Notes: generated by a model from the letters alone, not told the origin. A DNA stretch of 64,000 bases from Rhizobium sp. FKL33 (GCF_005222915.1 NZ_STFX01000021.1:62001-126000); one strand, 5' to 3'; numbered from the stretch's first letter, positions 19,122 through 28,561 are shown. A program made the numbers and translations.

Positions 19122-19886
19122 TCAGAACCCGTCGCGGCCGCGGAAGCGGCGCTGATAATCGGGATCGTAGAGCGAACTCTCGCGAAAATCCTCCGCCGCC
19201 AGACCCGGGCCGACGAAAATCAGCGCCGTGCGGTCGATCGGATCTTCCTGAACCAGGGCCTCGATGGTCGACAAAGTTCCCCTGACGATTCGCTGGTCCG
19301 GCCAGCTCGCCTTGACGACAATGGCGACCGGGCAATCGGCGCCATAGAGCGGCATCAGTTCCGCCACCACCTGCGGCAAAGCGTGGATGGCGAGATGAAT
19401 GGCCAGCGTGGCCCCGCTCTGGCCGAAGACTTCCAGCCTCTCCTTGCCCGGCATCGGCGAAGCGCGGCCGGACACGCGGGTCAGCACCAGGCTTTGCGCC
19501 ACCGAGGGAATGGTCAGTTCACGGCCGAGCGCGGCGGCGGCGGCGGCGAAAGAAGGCACGCCGGGGGTGAGCGTATAGGCGATGCCGTGCCGATCCAGCC
19601 GGCGCATCTGTTCGGCGACCGCACTCCAGACCGAGAGATCGCCGGAATGCAGCCGCGCCACATCCTGGCCAGCGTCCTCGGCCTTGAGATATTCCGCTTC
19701 GATCTCGTCGAGCGACATCGGCGCCGTGTCGACGATACGCGCGCCTTCGGGGCAATAAGACAAAAGCTCCGGCGACACGATCGAGCCGGCATAGAGGCAA
19801 ACCGGGCACTCGCCGATCAGGCGGGCGCCGCGCAGGGTGATGAGATCGGCTGCGCCGGGGCCGGCGCCGATGAAATGTACCGTCAT
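19122..19886 (-). CDS. cobM: Precorrin-4 C11-methyltransferase
   Basis: Methylates C-11 of precorrin-4 using S-adenosylmethionine in aerobic cobalamin synthesis. The 254-residue protein has the tetrapyrrole methyltransferase N-terminus [20 protein letters not shown], the second landmark [16 protein letters not shown], and the [18 protein letters not shown] segment. Its ATG overlaps the cobL stop by 4 bases (ATGA), so the two are coupled. It is the last gene of the minus-strand cob series. Confidence 0.94.
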   Translation of the reverse strand: MTVHFIGAGPGAADLITLRGARLIGECPVCLYAGSIVSPELLSYCPEGARIVDTAPMSLDEIEAEYLKAEDAGQDVARLHSGDLSVWSAVAEQMRRLDRHGIAYTLTPGVPSFAAAAAALGRELTIPSVAQSLVLTRVSGRASPMPGKERLEVFGQSGATLAIHLAIHALPQVVAELMPLYGADCPVAIVVKASWPDQRIVRGTLSTIEALVQEDPIDRTALIFVGPGLAAEDFRESSLYDPDYQRRFRGRDGF

Positions 19887-21130
19887 GTCTCGTCTTTCCA
19901 GTTATTCGGCTTCACCCAGCGCCATTGCGTGAGCGGCATCGCCGGTCGCCAACCGGTCATCGCGCCCACGGGCGAGGCGCGCGACAGTTCGATCCGCGTC
20001 AGCGATCCGCCGTGCTTGGCATGCGCCGCCAAGAGAACCGCATCCATTTCCAGGGTCACCGAATTGGCGACCAGTGTTCCCCCGGCTCTGAGCGCAGCGA
20101 TGGCCGCATCCATCACGCCGGGTTCGGAGCCGCCGCCGCCGATGAAGATCGCATCCGGCGTCGGAAGGCCTGAAAGCGCCGCTGGGGCCTGTCCTTCCAC
20201 CGTCACAAGTCCGGGAACGCCGAAGGCGGCCGCATTGCGGCGGATGCGGGCGGCGCGCTCGGCATGCGCCTCTATGGCGATGGCGCGCATGGCGGGATGG
20301 CGCAGCATCCATTCGATGCCGATCGAGCCGGAGCCCGCGCCGATATCCCACAGCAATTCGCCCTTGAGCGGCGATAGCGCCGACAATGTCAACGCGCGCG
20401 CCTCGCGCTTGGTGATCTGCCCGTCATGCTCGAACAGCGAATCGTCGAGGCCGGGCGCGAGCGGCAGCACGCGGGCGCCCTCGCCCGCCTCCACTTCGAC
20501 GGCGCAGATGTTCAGCGGGTTTACAGATGTGAGCGCATAGGCGTCGGCGCGCATCGCCGTCACCCGTTCGCTGTCGCCGCCCAATGCTTCGAGCACGAAC
20601 AGGCGGGAGGCGCCGAAGCCGCTCTCGGTCAGAAGCGACGCCAGCTCCGCCGGCCCCTTCTCATCCGAGGTCAAAGCGAGAATGCGGGCGCAGGGCTGCA
20701 GATGCGGGCGGATGAGATCGATAGGCCTGCCATGCAGCGACACCAGCGCCAGATCCTGCAGCGGCCAGCCGAGCCGGGACGCCGCCAGACTGAAGGCGCT
20801 GGGATGCGGGATGACCCGCATCTCGCTTGCGTCGACGCTGCGCGACAGCGTCGCGCCCATGCCGAAAAAGAAGGGATCGCCGGAGGCGAGCACGCAGACG
20901 CGACGGCCCCGCAGGCGCTTGATCTCCTGAACCGAGCGGTCGATGGGCGATGCCCAGCGCCGGCCCTCGCCTGATATCAGCGATGCGGCGAGCTCCAGGT
21001 GGCGAGCGCCGCCATAGACGATTTCGGCCGCTGCTATCCGGCGCTTGGCCTCGTCGCCGAGCCCGGCTATACCGTCTTCGCCGAGGCCGATAATGTCGAG
21101 CCAGAGCGTCGAAAGGATGTTTTCAGACAT
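19883..21130 (-). CDS. cobL: Precorrin-6Y C5,15-methyltransferase (decarboxylating)
   Basis: Methylates C-5 and C-15 of precorrin-6B and decarboxylates the C-12 acetate. It is the fused form of CbiE and CbiT: the N-terminal half has [15 protein letters not shown] and [14 protein letters not shown], and the C-terminal half has the SAM motif [16 protein letters not shown]. The start ATG at 21130 (415 residues) is preceded by GGAGG at proper spacing; the open frame further upstream is antisense to cobK. Its start codon and that of divergent cobK share the same CATG. Confidence 0.92.
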   Translation of the reverse strand: MSENILSTLWLDIIGLGEDGIAGLGDEAKRRIAAAEIVYGGARHLELAASLISGEGRRWASPIDRSVQEIKRLRGRRVCVLASGDPFFFGMGATLSRSVDASEMRVIPHPSAFSLAASRLGWPLQDLALVSLHGRPIDLIRPHLQPCARILALTSDEKGPAELASLLTESGFGASRLFVLEALGGDSERVTAMRADAYALTSVNPLNICAVEVEAGEGARVLPLAPGLDDSLFEHDGQITKREARALTLSALSPLKGELLWDIGAGSGSIGIEWMLRHPAMRAIAIEAHAERAARIRRNAAAFGVPGLVTVEGQAPAALSGLPTPDAIFIGGGGSEPGVMDAAIAALRAGGTLVANSVTLEMDAVLLAAHAKHGGSLTRIELSRASPVGAMTGWRPAMPLTQWRWVKPNNWKDET

Positions 21131-21887
21131 GGCGGCCTCCAAAATCCTCATTCTCGGCGGCACGACGGAAGCGCGCAAATTGGCTGAAGCGCTGGCGGCG
21201 CGCAAGGATCTCGATGTCATGGTGTCGCTGGCCGGCCGCACGCAGGAGCCCAGGCCGCTGCCGGTCAAAACCCGCCATCGCGGCTTCGGCGGCGTGGAAG
21301 GCCTCGCTGCCTATCTGAAAGCGGAGGACATCGCTCTGCTTGTTGACGCCACCCATCCCTTTGCACAGCGCATGACGCCCAACGCCATTGCCGCGGCTGG
21401 TCTGGTCGGAACGCCGCTGCTCTGCCTCAGCCGCCCCGGCTGGGTGGCGGAACCGGGCGACGATTGGCGCATGGCCAAATCGATCGAAGACGCGGTCGAA
21501 AAGCTCGGCGTCGCGCCGCGCCGCGTGTTTCTTGCCATTGGTCGGCAGGAGGCGCATCTGTTCTCGCGCGCGCCGCAGCATTTTTATCTCGCCCGCAGCG
21601 TCGATCCCATCGATCCGCCGATCGCGGCGCCGGACTGCCGCTACATTCTCGCGACCGGTCCCTTTTCGCTGGATGATGAAACAAAGCTGCTCACCGAACA
21701 CGCCATCGATGTGGTCGTGTCCAAAAATTCCGGCGGCGCGGCAACTTATGCCAAGATCGAGGCGGCGCGCCGTCTCGGACTGCCGGTGGTCATGGTCGAG
21801 CGCAAGCGCGTAGATGGGGCAACCTGCGTCGACACGGTCGAGGGCGCGCTGGCCTTCATCGATCACGCTTTGGCCCCAACGAAATAG
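21129..21887 (+). CDS. cobK: Precorrin-6A reductase
   Basis: NADPH-dependent reductase that converts precorrin-6A to precorrin-6B. The 252-residue protein has the N-terminal dinucleotide-binding motif KILILGGTTEARKLAEAL and the internal DATHPFAQRMTPNA and SKNSGGAATYAKIEAAR blocks of the family. The start is ATG 21129, overlapping the cobL start on the other strand. Its 3' end overlaps the cobJ 3' end by 25 bases. It is therefore wholly antisense to the cob transcript; any promoter of its own must lie inside cobL. An inverted cobK is also seen in related rhizobial cob clusters. Confidence 0.93.
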   Translation: MAASKILILGGTTEARKLAEALAARKDLDVMVSLAGRTQEPRPLPVKTRHRGFGGVEGLAAYLKAEDIALLVDATHPFAQRMTPNAIAAAGLVGTPLLCLSRPGWVAEPGDDWRMAKSIEDAVEKLGVAPRRVFLAIGRQEAHLFSRAPQHFYLARSVDPIDPPIAAPDCRYILATGPFSLDDETKLLTEHAIDVVVSKNSGGAATYAKIEAARRLGLPVVMVERKRVDGATCVDTVEGALAFIDHALAPTK

Positions 21888-22636
21888 CGCGGCGAATAGA
21901 CGAGATCGGCCTTGCCCGGACGCGCGATGACGCGGGTTTCCGGCGAGCCGATGATCACGCAGGTCGCCATGTCGGCCATGCCGGCTTCGGCCTCCGACAG
22001 CGGCTTGACCACGATCTTCTCGTCGGGCCGGCCGGCGGCGCGGCCGAAGATGATCGGCGTCGTCGGCGGCAGTATTTCGGCTAGCAATTTGAAGGCTTCG
22101 CCCAGCTGCCAGGGCCGCGCCTTGCTGATCGGATTATAGAGCGCGATCACGAAGCCGGCTTCGGCGGCGAGCCGCAGCCGCCTGGTGATGACCTCCCAGG
22201 GCTTCAGATTGTCCGACAGCGACATGCAGCAGAAATCATGACCGAGCGGCGCGCCGGAACGGGCGGCGACTGCCAGCATCGCGGTGACGCCGGGCGTCAC
22301 GACGAGGTCGATCTCGCGCCAGTCGTCCGGTCCCTTTTCGATCGCTTCGCAGACGGCGGCCGCCATCGCAAAGACGCCGGGATCGCCGCCCGAGACGACC
22401 GCGACATCAACGCCAGCGCTCGCGCGGGTCAGCGCAGCCTTGGCGCGGTCGAGTTCCTCGCGATTGTCGGAAGCGACGCGGATCTGGTCAGCGCGGAGCG
22501 ACAAACGGTCGATATAGGGGAAATAGCCGAAGAATTCCGTCGCCTTTTCTACTGCCGAAACGGCTTCAGGCGTCATCTGCTCCGGAGACCCCGGACCTGT
22601 GCCGATCACATAAAGCGTGCCCTTTCGGCCGGTCAT
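21863..22636 (-). CDS. cobJ: Precorrin-3B C17-methyltransferase
   Basis: Carries out ring contraction with C-17 methylation of precorrin-3B. The 257-residue protein has the N-terminal LYVIGTGPGSPEQMTPEAV motif and VAVVSGGDPGVFAMAAAVCE, the SAM-site hallmarks of this family, plus GHDFCCMSLSDNLKPW. The ATG overlaps the cobI stop by 4 bases. The 3' end overlaps cobK on the opposite strand. Confidence 0.94.
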   Translation of the reverse strand: MTGRKGTLYVIGTGPGSPEQMTPEAVSAVEKATEFFGYFPYIDRLSLRADQIRVASDNREELDRAKAALTRASAGVDVAVVSGGDPGVFAMAAAVCEAIEKGPDDWREIDLVVTPGVTAMLAVAARSGAPLGHDFCCMSLSDNLKPWEVITRRLRLAAEAGFVIALYNPISKARPWQLGEAFKLLAEILPPTTPIIFGRAAGRPDEKIVVKPLSEAEAGMADMATCVIIGSPETRVIARPGKADLVYSPRYFVGAKA

Positions 22637-23364
22637 GGCTTGTCCTTCCAGCCGGGCACGAGCACGATCGAGAAATAGGGCGCCGCGTCGTCCTGCTTCT
22701 GGGCGAGCGGAATCATCTGGGTGTTGGCCATGGTGCCGCGCTCGACATAGACGGCCTGATTGATTCGACCGGTCTCCGCCAGCGCCCGGCGGATTTTCGG
22801 CAGGTTGCGGCCCACCTTCATGATCACCGCCGCTTCGGTGTCGTTTAGTCGGCGAACCAATTCCTGCTCGGGCATCGTACCCGGCAAAACAGACAGCACA
22901 TCGTCGCCCTGAACGATTGGCACGCCCGCCTGCGACCAGCAGCCCGACATGGCGGTGACGCCCGGAATGACCTCGGTCGGATAGCGATGCGCGAGCCGCA
23001 CATGCAGATGCATATAGGAGCCGTAGAACAAGGGATCGCCCTCGCTCAGCACCGCCACGGTGCGGCCGGCGTCGAGATGTTCGGCGACGCGCACCGCCGA
23101 CTCCTCGTAGAAATCGGTGATCTGGCTGATATAGCCGTCCTCATGCTTCTCGATTTCCGTGGTCACCGGATAATAGAGCGGCAATTCGGTGATGTCGTCG
23201 CGCACGATGCCGTCGACGATGCCGCGGCCATTTCCGCGCCGTCCGGCCTTGGCGAAATAGGCCATCACATCGGCGGACGCCAACGCCTTCACCGCTTTTA
23301 CGGTCATCAGGTCGGGATCGCCGGGGCCGGTGCCGACGCCGATCAGTCGTCCCGGCGCGCTCAC
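22633..23364 (-). CDS. cobI: Precorrin-2 C20-methyltransferase
   Basis: Adds the C-20 methyl group to precorrin-2, committing it to the corrin branch. The 243-residue protein has GVGTGPGDPDLMTVKAVKAL, then AVLSEGDPLFYGSYMHLHVR and VIPGVTAMSGCWSQAGVPIV, all diagnostic. It overlaps cobH upstream and cobJ downstream by 4 bases each, a fully coupled series. Confidence 0.94.
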   Translation of the reverse strand: MSAPGRLIGVGTGPGDPDLMTVKAVKALASADVMAYFAKAGRRGNGRGIVDGIVRDDITELPLYYPVTTEIEKHEDGYISQITDFYEESAVRVAEHLDAGRTVAVLSEGDPLFYGSYMHLHVRLAHRYPTEVIPGVTAMSGCWSQAGVPIVQGDDVLSVLPGTMPEQELVRRLNDTEAAVIMKVGRNLPKIRRALAETGRINQAVYVERGTMANTQMIPLAQKQDDAAPYFSIVLVPGWKDKP

Positions 23365-23996
23365 AGGCCCGGCCTCGCGAGCGAGTTCAGCGCCGCCGCC
23401 GTCATGGCGCTGCCGCCCAGGCGGCCGCGCACGATGGCGAAGGGCACGCCATAGGAATTGTCAGCCAGCGCATCCTTGGATTCGCGCGCGCCGACAAAGC
23501 CCACCGGCATGCCGACGATTGCGGCCGGCTTGGGCACGGCGCCGTCGCGCAGGAGTTCGAGCAGATAGAACAGCGCGGTCGGCGCGTTGCCGATCGCCAC
23601 GACGGAGCCCGCCATGCGCTCGCCCCAGAGCTGGATCGCCGCCGCCGAGCGGGTGTTGCCGATCTCCTTGGCGATCTCGGCGGTGCGCGGATCGCGCAGC
23701 GTGCAGATCACGTCATTATTGGCCGGCAGCCGGGCTGCGGTCACGCCGCGCGCCACCATTTCCGCGTCGCAGAAGATCGGCGCGCCGGATTTCAGCGCGT
23801 TGCGGGCCGCGTCCACAAAGCCTGGCGAGAAGTGAAAATGCTCGACCGCCTCGACCATGCCGGCGGCATGGATCATGCGCACGGCGAGATCGGCCTCGGC
23901 TTCGGAGAAACGCGTGAGATCCGCCTCGCGGCGGATGATGGCGAAGGACTGCTCGTAAATGGCGTTCCCGTCGCGGATATAGTCGTATTCGGTCAT
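23361..23996 (-). CDS. cobH: Precorrin-8X methylmutase
   Basis: Moves the C-11 methyl group to C-12, giving hydrogenobyrinate. The 211-residue protein contains the catalytic-histidine region RMIHAAGMVEAVEHFHFSPG, and the C-terminal IVGMPVGFVGARESKDAL that is a strong family signature. It overlaps cobG and cobI by 4 bases each. Confidence 0.95.
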   Translation of the reverse strand: MTEYDYIRDGNAIYEQSFAIIRREADLTRFSEAEADLAVRMIHAAGMVEAVEHFHFSPGFVDAARNALKSGAPIFCDAEMVARGVTAARLPANNDVICTLRDPRTAEIAKEIGNTRSAAAIQLWGERMAGSVVAIGNAPTALFYLLELLRDGAVPKPAAIVGMPVGFVGARESKDALADNSYGVPFAIVRGRLGGSAMTAAALNSLARPGL

Positions 23997-25393
23997 GTCC
24001 CGTCCAGTTGCAGAGCCGAAGCGATGCGCCGCGCCCCGAGCCGTTTAAGGCACGATGCCGCCGATTCGCCATCCTCTCTGCTGTCCCGCACCATGGACGC
24101 CAGACGTCCAAATGCGCTCCCAATGTCGTTTTCAGCACTATAGGCGGATGGCGAGGCCGAAGCCGCCCCATTTACGACAAGCCCATAGCCTGTTGACGCA
24201 CCCACCAGCGTCAATACAGAAGCCGTCGGATGCGCACAACCCTTGGCGCAGCCCGACAAATGCAGGGTGAACGAGCCGTCCAGCAGCTCCGACGCAATGG
24301 CGACGAGGCGATCGGCCAGCGCCCGCGTGTCGAAATAGGCCGAGGCGCAGCCGGTCGCGCCCGCGCACAGCGCAATCGCGCGGCGGGTATCCGCAGAATC
24401 GGTCCAGAATCCCAGTTCGGCGGCGTCCTGTTGCAGCGCGCGCGCAGCCTCCTGCGAGGGGCAGCGCGCAAAGAAACCGTGATCAGGCGCCAGCCGCAGA
24501 TCGGCAATGCCGAGCGCTGTGGCGCGTTCGGCGAGCGCTCGGACCGCTGGGGCCTGCGCCTGGACATAGGCGAAGGACAGGCCCAGCGCCACGCCGCCGT
24601 CTTCGATAGGATGAAGGCCGAGAAGCGGCGGCGCCTGCGTCGATAGCTCGATCGCCCGAAGATCGATCCGCGTCGTGTAATGCGCCGAAAGCGCGTCATC
24701 GGGCAGGTCGCGTCCGCGCGCGCCCGGTCCCATCGCATGCAGCATGGTGAGAAGATGGAGCGCGGCGTCGACCGCCTGCCCTTCCTCGACGATGGCGAGA
24801 CGCCGCGCCTTCGCCGCCGTGCCGCCGCAGGACACCACGAAACGGATCTGCCCGCCCGAATCGCGGAACGCCGTCAGCCTGATATCCGCCGTCACCGCGC
24901 CCAGATGAAACCGTCCGCCGCCATCAATGGTGACAGCCAGCTTGGCCGCCAGCGCAAGCGGCGGTTCAAAGGCTGCGACGCGACCGCGAAGTTCGGCGGC
25001 GATCGGTCTGACATCGATCAGTTCATCCGGATCGAGCCCGGCGAGCGGCGGCGTCTCGACGCCGAGACCACGGGTCGGGATAACGCCGGACGCCAGCACC
25101 GCCGCTTCGAAATCCGCCACCGTTTCCGGCTTCAGGCCTCTCGCCTGCAGGCTGCCGCGGGCGGTGATCTCGATCAGGCCATTGCCGAACCGTTCTGTCG
25201 CCTCCGCGAGCGCTGAGAGTTGGGAAAAGGTCAGCGCCGAATTCACCGGTCTGAGACGCGCAAGCAAGCCGTCGCCTGTCGGCATCGGTTGAGACAGCGT
25301 CGGACATTCGCCGCGCCGGATCGGCGGCAAGGGGAAATGCTGTGCGGCGTTCGGCGAGAGCGCGAGGATCATGGCGTCATCCATCATGGGCAT
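23993..25393 (-). CDS. cobG: Precorrin-3B synthase (aerobic, iron-sulfur)
   Basis: Oxygen-dependent enzyme that makes the C-20 hydroxy gamma-lactone before ring contraction; its presence marks the aerobic pathway. The 466-residue protein is built like sulfite/nitrite reductases, with two ferredoxin-like half domains. Cysteines for a 4Fe-4S cluster are in CAGATGCASAYFDTR and LHLSGCAKGCAHPTA. The start is uncertain: ATG at 25393, 25387 or 25384 all fit, and AAAAGG lies about 12 bases ahead of the first. It follows cobF by 51 bp. Confidence 0.9.
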   Translation of the reverse strand: MPMMDDAMILALSPNAAQHFPLPPIRRGECPTLSQPMPTGDGLLARLRPVNSALTFSQLSALAEATERFGNGLIEITARGSLQARGLKPETVADFEAAVLASGVIPTRGLGVETPPLAGLDPDELIDVRPIAAELRGRVAAFEPPLALAAKLAVTIDGGGRFHLGAVTADIRLTAFRDSGGQIRFVVSCGGTAAKARRLAIVEEGQAVDAALHLLTMLHAMGPGARGRDLPDDALSAHYTTRIDLRAIELSTQAPPLLGLHPIEDGGVALGLSFAYVQAQAPAVRALAERATALGIADLRLAPDHGFFARCPSQEAARALQQDAAELGFWTDSADTRRAIALCAGATGCASAYFDTRALADRLVAIASELLDGSFTLHLSGCAKGCAHPTASVLTLVGASTGYGLVVNGAASASPSAYSAENDIGSAFGRLASMVRDSREDGESAASCLKRLGARRIASALQLDGT

Positions 25394-25444
25394 GAGTGTA
25401 AACGCCTTTTGTAAGCATCGGGCAAGAGAGCGCCTTGCGCGAGG

Positions 25445-26221
25445 TCAAGCCTCGTCATCGAAATCCGCGCCCTTGCGCAGGAGGTAGATATCCATGATCC
25501 AGCCATGCTCGGCCCGAGCCCGGGCGCGAGTCTCCAATATCTCCTGCTTCTTCTCCTGCAGATTGCCGGAAATGACGATCTCGTGCTCGGAGCCGAGATA
25601 GGCGCCCCAGAAGATTTCCGCTTCGGGATCGTCGATTTTCGCGAAGGCCTGTTCGCCGTCGAGCATCGCCACCGACGCCCGGCTCTTTTCGGGAAAGCTC
25701 TCCGCCAGACGCCGTCCCGTGGTGATTTCCACCGGCTTGCCGACGAGATTGAGCGGAATGCGATGCGCGGCGCAGAGCGCCTGGATCGAGGTGATGCCGG
25801 CAATCACCCTCACCTCGAATTCGACGCCGCCCGCCGCCCGCACCCGTTCAAGAATGCGCAGCGTCGAATCGTACAGCATCGGGTCGCCCCAGACGAGGAA
25901 GGCGCCAGTTCCGTCCTCGCCGAGTTCGTTCAGGAACAGGTCCTGATAGATTCGGGTGATGGCGGCATGCCAATCGTCGACGCCGCGCTGATAGCTTGGA
26001 TCGGCCGCGTTGCGCACCGGCAGCTGATAGTCGACGCTGCGGGTGGCGGAATTGGTGACATAGCGGCGAATGATCTCGCGCCTCGTCTCGGCGAGATCGG
26101 CCTTCTTAGCGCCCTTGGTCGGAATGAACAGCACATCGGCGCTGTTCAGCGCATTGATCGCTTCGATGGTCACATGCTCCGGATTGCCGGTTCCGATGCC
26201 GATCACGAGTATTCTGCGCAT
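25445..26221 (-). CDS. cobF: Precorrin-6A synthase (deacetylating, C1-methyltransferase)
   Basis: Methylates C-1 and releases acetate from precorrin-5, a step specific to the aerobic pathway. The 258-residue protein has ILVIGIGTGNPEHVTIEAIN at the N-terminus, LVWGDPMLYDSTLRILERV in the middle and VIAGITSIQALCAAHRIPLN, the methyltransferase landmarks in order. AAGGAGAC precedes the ATG. It is the first gene of the minus-strand series. No B12 box or cobalamin riboswitch was seen in the 187 bp upstream. Confidence 0.92.
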   Translation of the reverse strand: MRRILVIGIGTGNPEHVTIEAINALNSADVLFIPTKGAKKADLAETRREIIRRYVTNSATRSVDYQLPVRNAADPSYQRGVDDWHAAITRIYQDLFLNELGEDGTGAFLVWGDPMLYDSTLRILERVRAAGGVEFEVRVIAGITSIQALCAAHRIPLNLVGKPVEITTGRRLAESFPEKSRASVAMLDGEQAFAKIDDPEAEIFWGAYLGSEHEIVISGNLQEKKQEILETRARARAEHGWIMDIYLLRKGADFDDEA

Positions 26222-26408
26222 CCGCGTCTCCTTGTCCCGCCATGATAGGCGGTCGCGTCGCGGTTCTTTTGCTGAAAGCGACGCCGCGCGTCAAACGCCG
26301 CAACGAGAAAATTGCGCCCGACGGAATGAATGTCTGGAATTTCAAGACCTTTTGATCCCGGTCGATTTCATGTAGCAATTTCCTCCCGATCCCGTTTTTG
26401 AGCGCGTC

Positions 26409-27182
26409 ATGCCCCGAAACTTCAAGACCATCGCCTTTGCCGCCTCCGCCAGCGACGAGGCCGAGGCGGCGCGGGCCGAACTCGCCGCGCTCTACGATCA
26501 TGTGTCGCTGGAGGAGGCCGACGTCGTGGTGGCGCTCGGCGGCGACGGCTTCATGCTGCAGACGCTGCACGCCATCATGGACACGGGCAAGATGGCCTAT
26601 GGCATGAACCGCGGCTCCGTCGGCTTCCTGATGAATTCCTATTCGAAGGAAGGCCTGATCGAGCGCATCGAGGCTGCCGTCTGCAATGAGATCCGGCCGC
26701 TGAAAATGCAGACGATCAACGCCGATGGCGGCAAGTCTCTCGCCTATGCCATCAACGAAGTCTCGCTGTTCCGGCAATCCTATCAGGCGGCGAAGTTCAA
26801 GGTGACTGTCGATGGCCGCGAGCGGCTGGCCGAACTGATCTGCGACGGACTTCTCCTTTCCACGCCGGCCGGCTCCACCGCCTATAACTTTTCGGCCCAT
26901 GGACCGATCCTGCCGCTCGAAGCGCCGCTGATCGCCATGACTCCGGTCAGCGCCTTCCGTCCCCGCCGCTGGCGCGGCGCGCTGCTGCCTGAAAAACTGA
27001 CTGTCGACATCACCGTGCTCGAGCCGGACAAGCGTCCTGTCAACGCGGTCGCTGACAATACCGAGGTGAAATCGGTGATTTCCGTGCGCGTCACCCAGTC
27101 CGAGGGACGCACGACCCGGCTTCTCTCCGACCCCGATCACTCCTGGTCGGATCGAATCCTCGCCGAACAATTCATCGACTGA
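26409..27182 (+). CDS. nadK: NAD kinase
   Basis: Phosphorylates NAD to NADP in the cytosol. The 257-residue protein has the family GGDG motif (VVALGGDGFMLQTLHAIMD, residues about 39-57), GMNRGSVGFLMN, the NEVSLFRQS segment and LLLSTPAGSTAYNFSAHGP. It is divergent from cobF and stands before a GntR-type regulator. The protein is somewhat short, as is typical of alphaproteobacterial NAD kinases. Confidence 0.95.
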   Translation: MPRNFKTIAFAASASDEAEAARAELAALYDHVSLEEADVVVALGGDGFMLQTLHAIMDTGKMAYGMNRGSVGFLMNSYSKEGLIERIEAAVCNEIRPLKMQTINADGGKSLAYAINEVSLFRQSYQAAKFKVTVDGRERLAELICDGLLLSTPAGSTAYNFSAHGPILPLEAPLIAMTPVSAFRPRRWRGALLPEKLTVDITVLEPDKRPVNAVADNTEVKSVISVRVTQSEGRTTRLLSDPDHSWSDRILAEQFID

Positions 27183-27229
27183 CCTATTCCGGGCCGACGG
27201 TCGACCGATGCGCACGCTTGAGCGCCACA

Positions 27230-27287
27230 CTGATATATCAGCAGATTTGACATCGTGAATGCGGCATGGCAGAAGCTGATATATCAA
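27230..27287 (+). promoter_or_regulatory. Paired palindromic operator sites upstream of the GntR gene
   Basis: CTGATATATCAG (27230-27241) is a perfect 12-bp palindrome and CTGATATATCAA (27276-27287) is a near copy 46 bp away centre to centre. A TTGACA hexamer (27247-27252) lies between them; no good -10 is seen at 16-18 bases. The second copy ends 13 bases before the GntR start codon. Palindromes of this kind are typical FCD-type GntR binding sites, so autoregulation is the likely reading. Confidence 0.6.
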
Positions 27288-27300
27288 TGGAACGACAACC

Positions 27301-27930
27301 ATGTCCGAAACCGCTCCGACCGTGCTCTCCCAGAGCCGCCTCGCCTATCGCCAACTCGAAAATCTGATCGTCACGCTAAAGCTCGCGCCGGGCTCGCTGG
27401 TGACGGAAAAGCAGCTGATCGAAGAGCTCGGGCTTGGCCGCACGCCGGTGCGTGAAGCGATACAAAAGCTCGAATGGCAGGGCCTGATCGAGATCCGCCC
27501 CCGCGCCGGTCTGCAGATCGCGACGCTCAATCCGGACCATCCCGCCATGGTGCTGCAGACACGGCGGCAGTTGGAGCCGCTCGCCGCCCGGCTGATGGCT
27601 GACGTCATGACCGACGACACCCGCGCCAAGCTGATGGCCTGCGCCCGCACGATGACAGACTGCGCCGTGACCGGCGACAAGGAAGGCTTCCTCGCCGCCG
27701 ACAAGGCCTTCGACGAGATCCTCGAAGAGACATGCCCCAACCCGTTTCTGTCGCAGGCGCTCGGCGCCCTGCAGACGCATTCACGTCGCTATTGGTATGC
27801 GGGCGCGACGCAGGCCTCGCTCGATCTTTCGGTCAGTCTGCATGTGCGGGTGATCAGGGCTCTGTTGCAGGGTGACGGCGGCGAGGCGGAGCGCGCTATG
27901 GCCGATCTCGTCGACGGTCTGCGTCTATAG
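27301..27930 (+). CDS. GntR-family transcriptional regulator (FCD subfamily)
   Basis: The 209-residue protein has an N-terminal winged helix (ENLIVTLKLAPGSLVTEKQL, then LGLGRTPVREAIQKLEWQGL, residues about 20-65) and an all-helical FCD effector domain at residues 90-200. The D-x(3)-H-x(3)-H metal-site pattern is partly visible: D near DKAFDEILEE and the later H residues. It follows two palindromes that are probably its own operator. The regulated genes and ligand cannot be told; no obvious catabolic gene is adjacent on the same strand. Confidence 0.88.
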   Translation: MSETAPTVLSQSRLAYRQLENLIVTLKLAPGSLVTEKQLIEELGLGRTPVREAIQKLEWQGLIEIRPRAGLQIATLNPDHPAMVLQTRRQLEPLAARLMADVMTDDTRAKLMACARTMTDCAVTGDKEGFLAADKAFDEILEETCPNPFLSQALGALQTHSRRYWYAGATQASLDLSVSLHVRVIRALLQGDGGEAERAMADLVDGLRL

Positions 27931-28164
27931 CTCTGTTGGCAGCCGAAACCTGCCACGATGCTGCGCTACAAAACCTGAAATTTCCTCGGTTTATTGCGCC
28001 AAATCAAGTTTCAGCCAATCCCGATCGGCTATAGACAGGACCTGCCCGATGGAAAATCGCCTTGAATGGAGCGAGCAGGCCCGTTCAAGACAGATTCTCA
28101 TATATTTCGGATACGATAGCGGTCGGCTTGGCGGAGCCGGAGCGCAGTCCCGATCGGGAGCAAT

Positions 28165-28208
28165 GGGATCGGCGCGCAGGGAGACTCCGCGCCGATCCCT
28201 TTCATTTT
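28165..28208 (+). terminator. Strong hairpin between the GntR gene and DUF1491
   Basis: GGGATCGGCGCG (28165-28176) and CGCGCCGATCCC (28188-28199) form a perfect 12-bp stem with an 11-base loop, followed on the plus strand by TTTCATTTT. It is 235 bases past the GntR stop and directly beyond the DUF1491 stop on the other strand. It probably terminates from both sides. The 230 bases before it hold no convincing gene. Confidence 0.75.
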
Positions 28209-28561
28209 AGGAGATGTCCGGCTTCGTCGGCAACGGCAAACAGGTCGCCGATGTCGTCCACCTCGATTTCCACCAGCCACAGATCCGGATCGAATCGCAT
28301 TTCGCGGGCGATCACCTCGGCGCAGGCCTCTGGCTCGCTATCGCTCACCCGACGCTCGAATCGACGCTCTCCTGAACTTTCGCTATCGAAATAGCTTTGC
28401 GGGGCTGGGCCAAACAGCGTTTCCCGCCCATCTCGCCGTCTCTGCCGGATGAAGATCGCGCCGGCTTCAGCGGCGCCCTTGCGTTCGATGGCGGCATAGC
28501 CGCCAGCGGAGAAGATCCTGCGGGTCAAGGCGGATATGAAGAGGTCGGATGTAATGCGCAT
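28202..28561 (-). CDS. DUF1491 family protein
   Basis: The 119-residue protein matches the alphaproteobacterial DUF1491 family: MRITSDLFISALTRRIFSAG, then AAIERKGAAEAGAIFIRQ, then GPAPQSYF and EMRFDPDLWLVEIEVDD. The function is unknown. It is cytosolic, with no membrane segment. It lies 54 bp downstream of the FAD protein gene, probably as the last gene of a fpr, FAD-protein, DUF1491 transcript. A strong hairpin follows. Confidence 0.85.
   Translation of the reverse strand: MRITSDLFISALTRRIFSAGGYAAIERKGAAEAGAIFIRQRRRDGRETLFGPAPQSYFDSESSGERRFERRVSDSEPEACAEVIAREMRFDPDLWLVEIEVDDIGDLFAVADEAGHLLK

Noticed and set aside
26222-26408. Possible cobalamin riboswitch upstream of cobF
   Set aside because: No B12-box or matching long-range stems were seen in this 187-bp region, and it is short for a full riboswitch plus promoter.
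28049-28210. 53-codon ORF after the GntR gene
   Set aside because: Its end runs through the 12-bp terminator stem, the ribosome site is weak and the encoded sequence is low-complexity and basic, as expected from chance.
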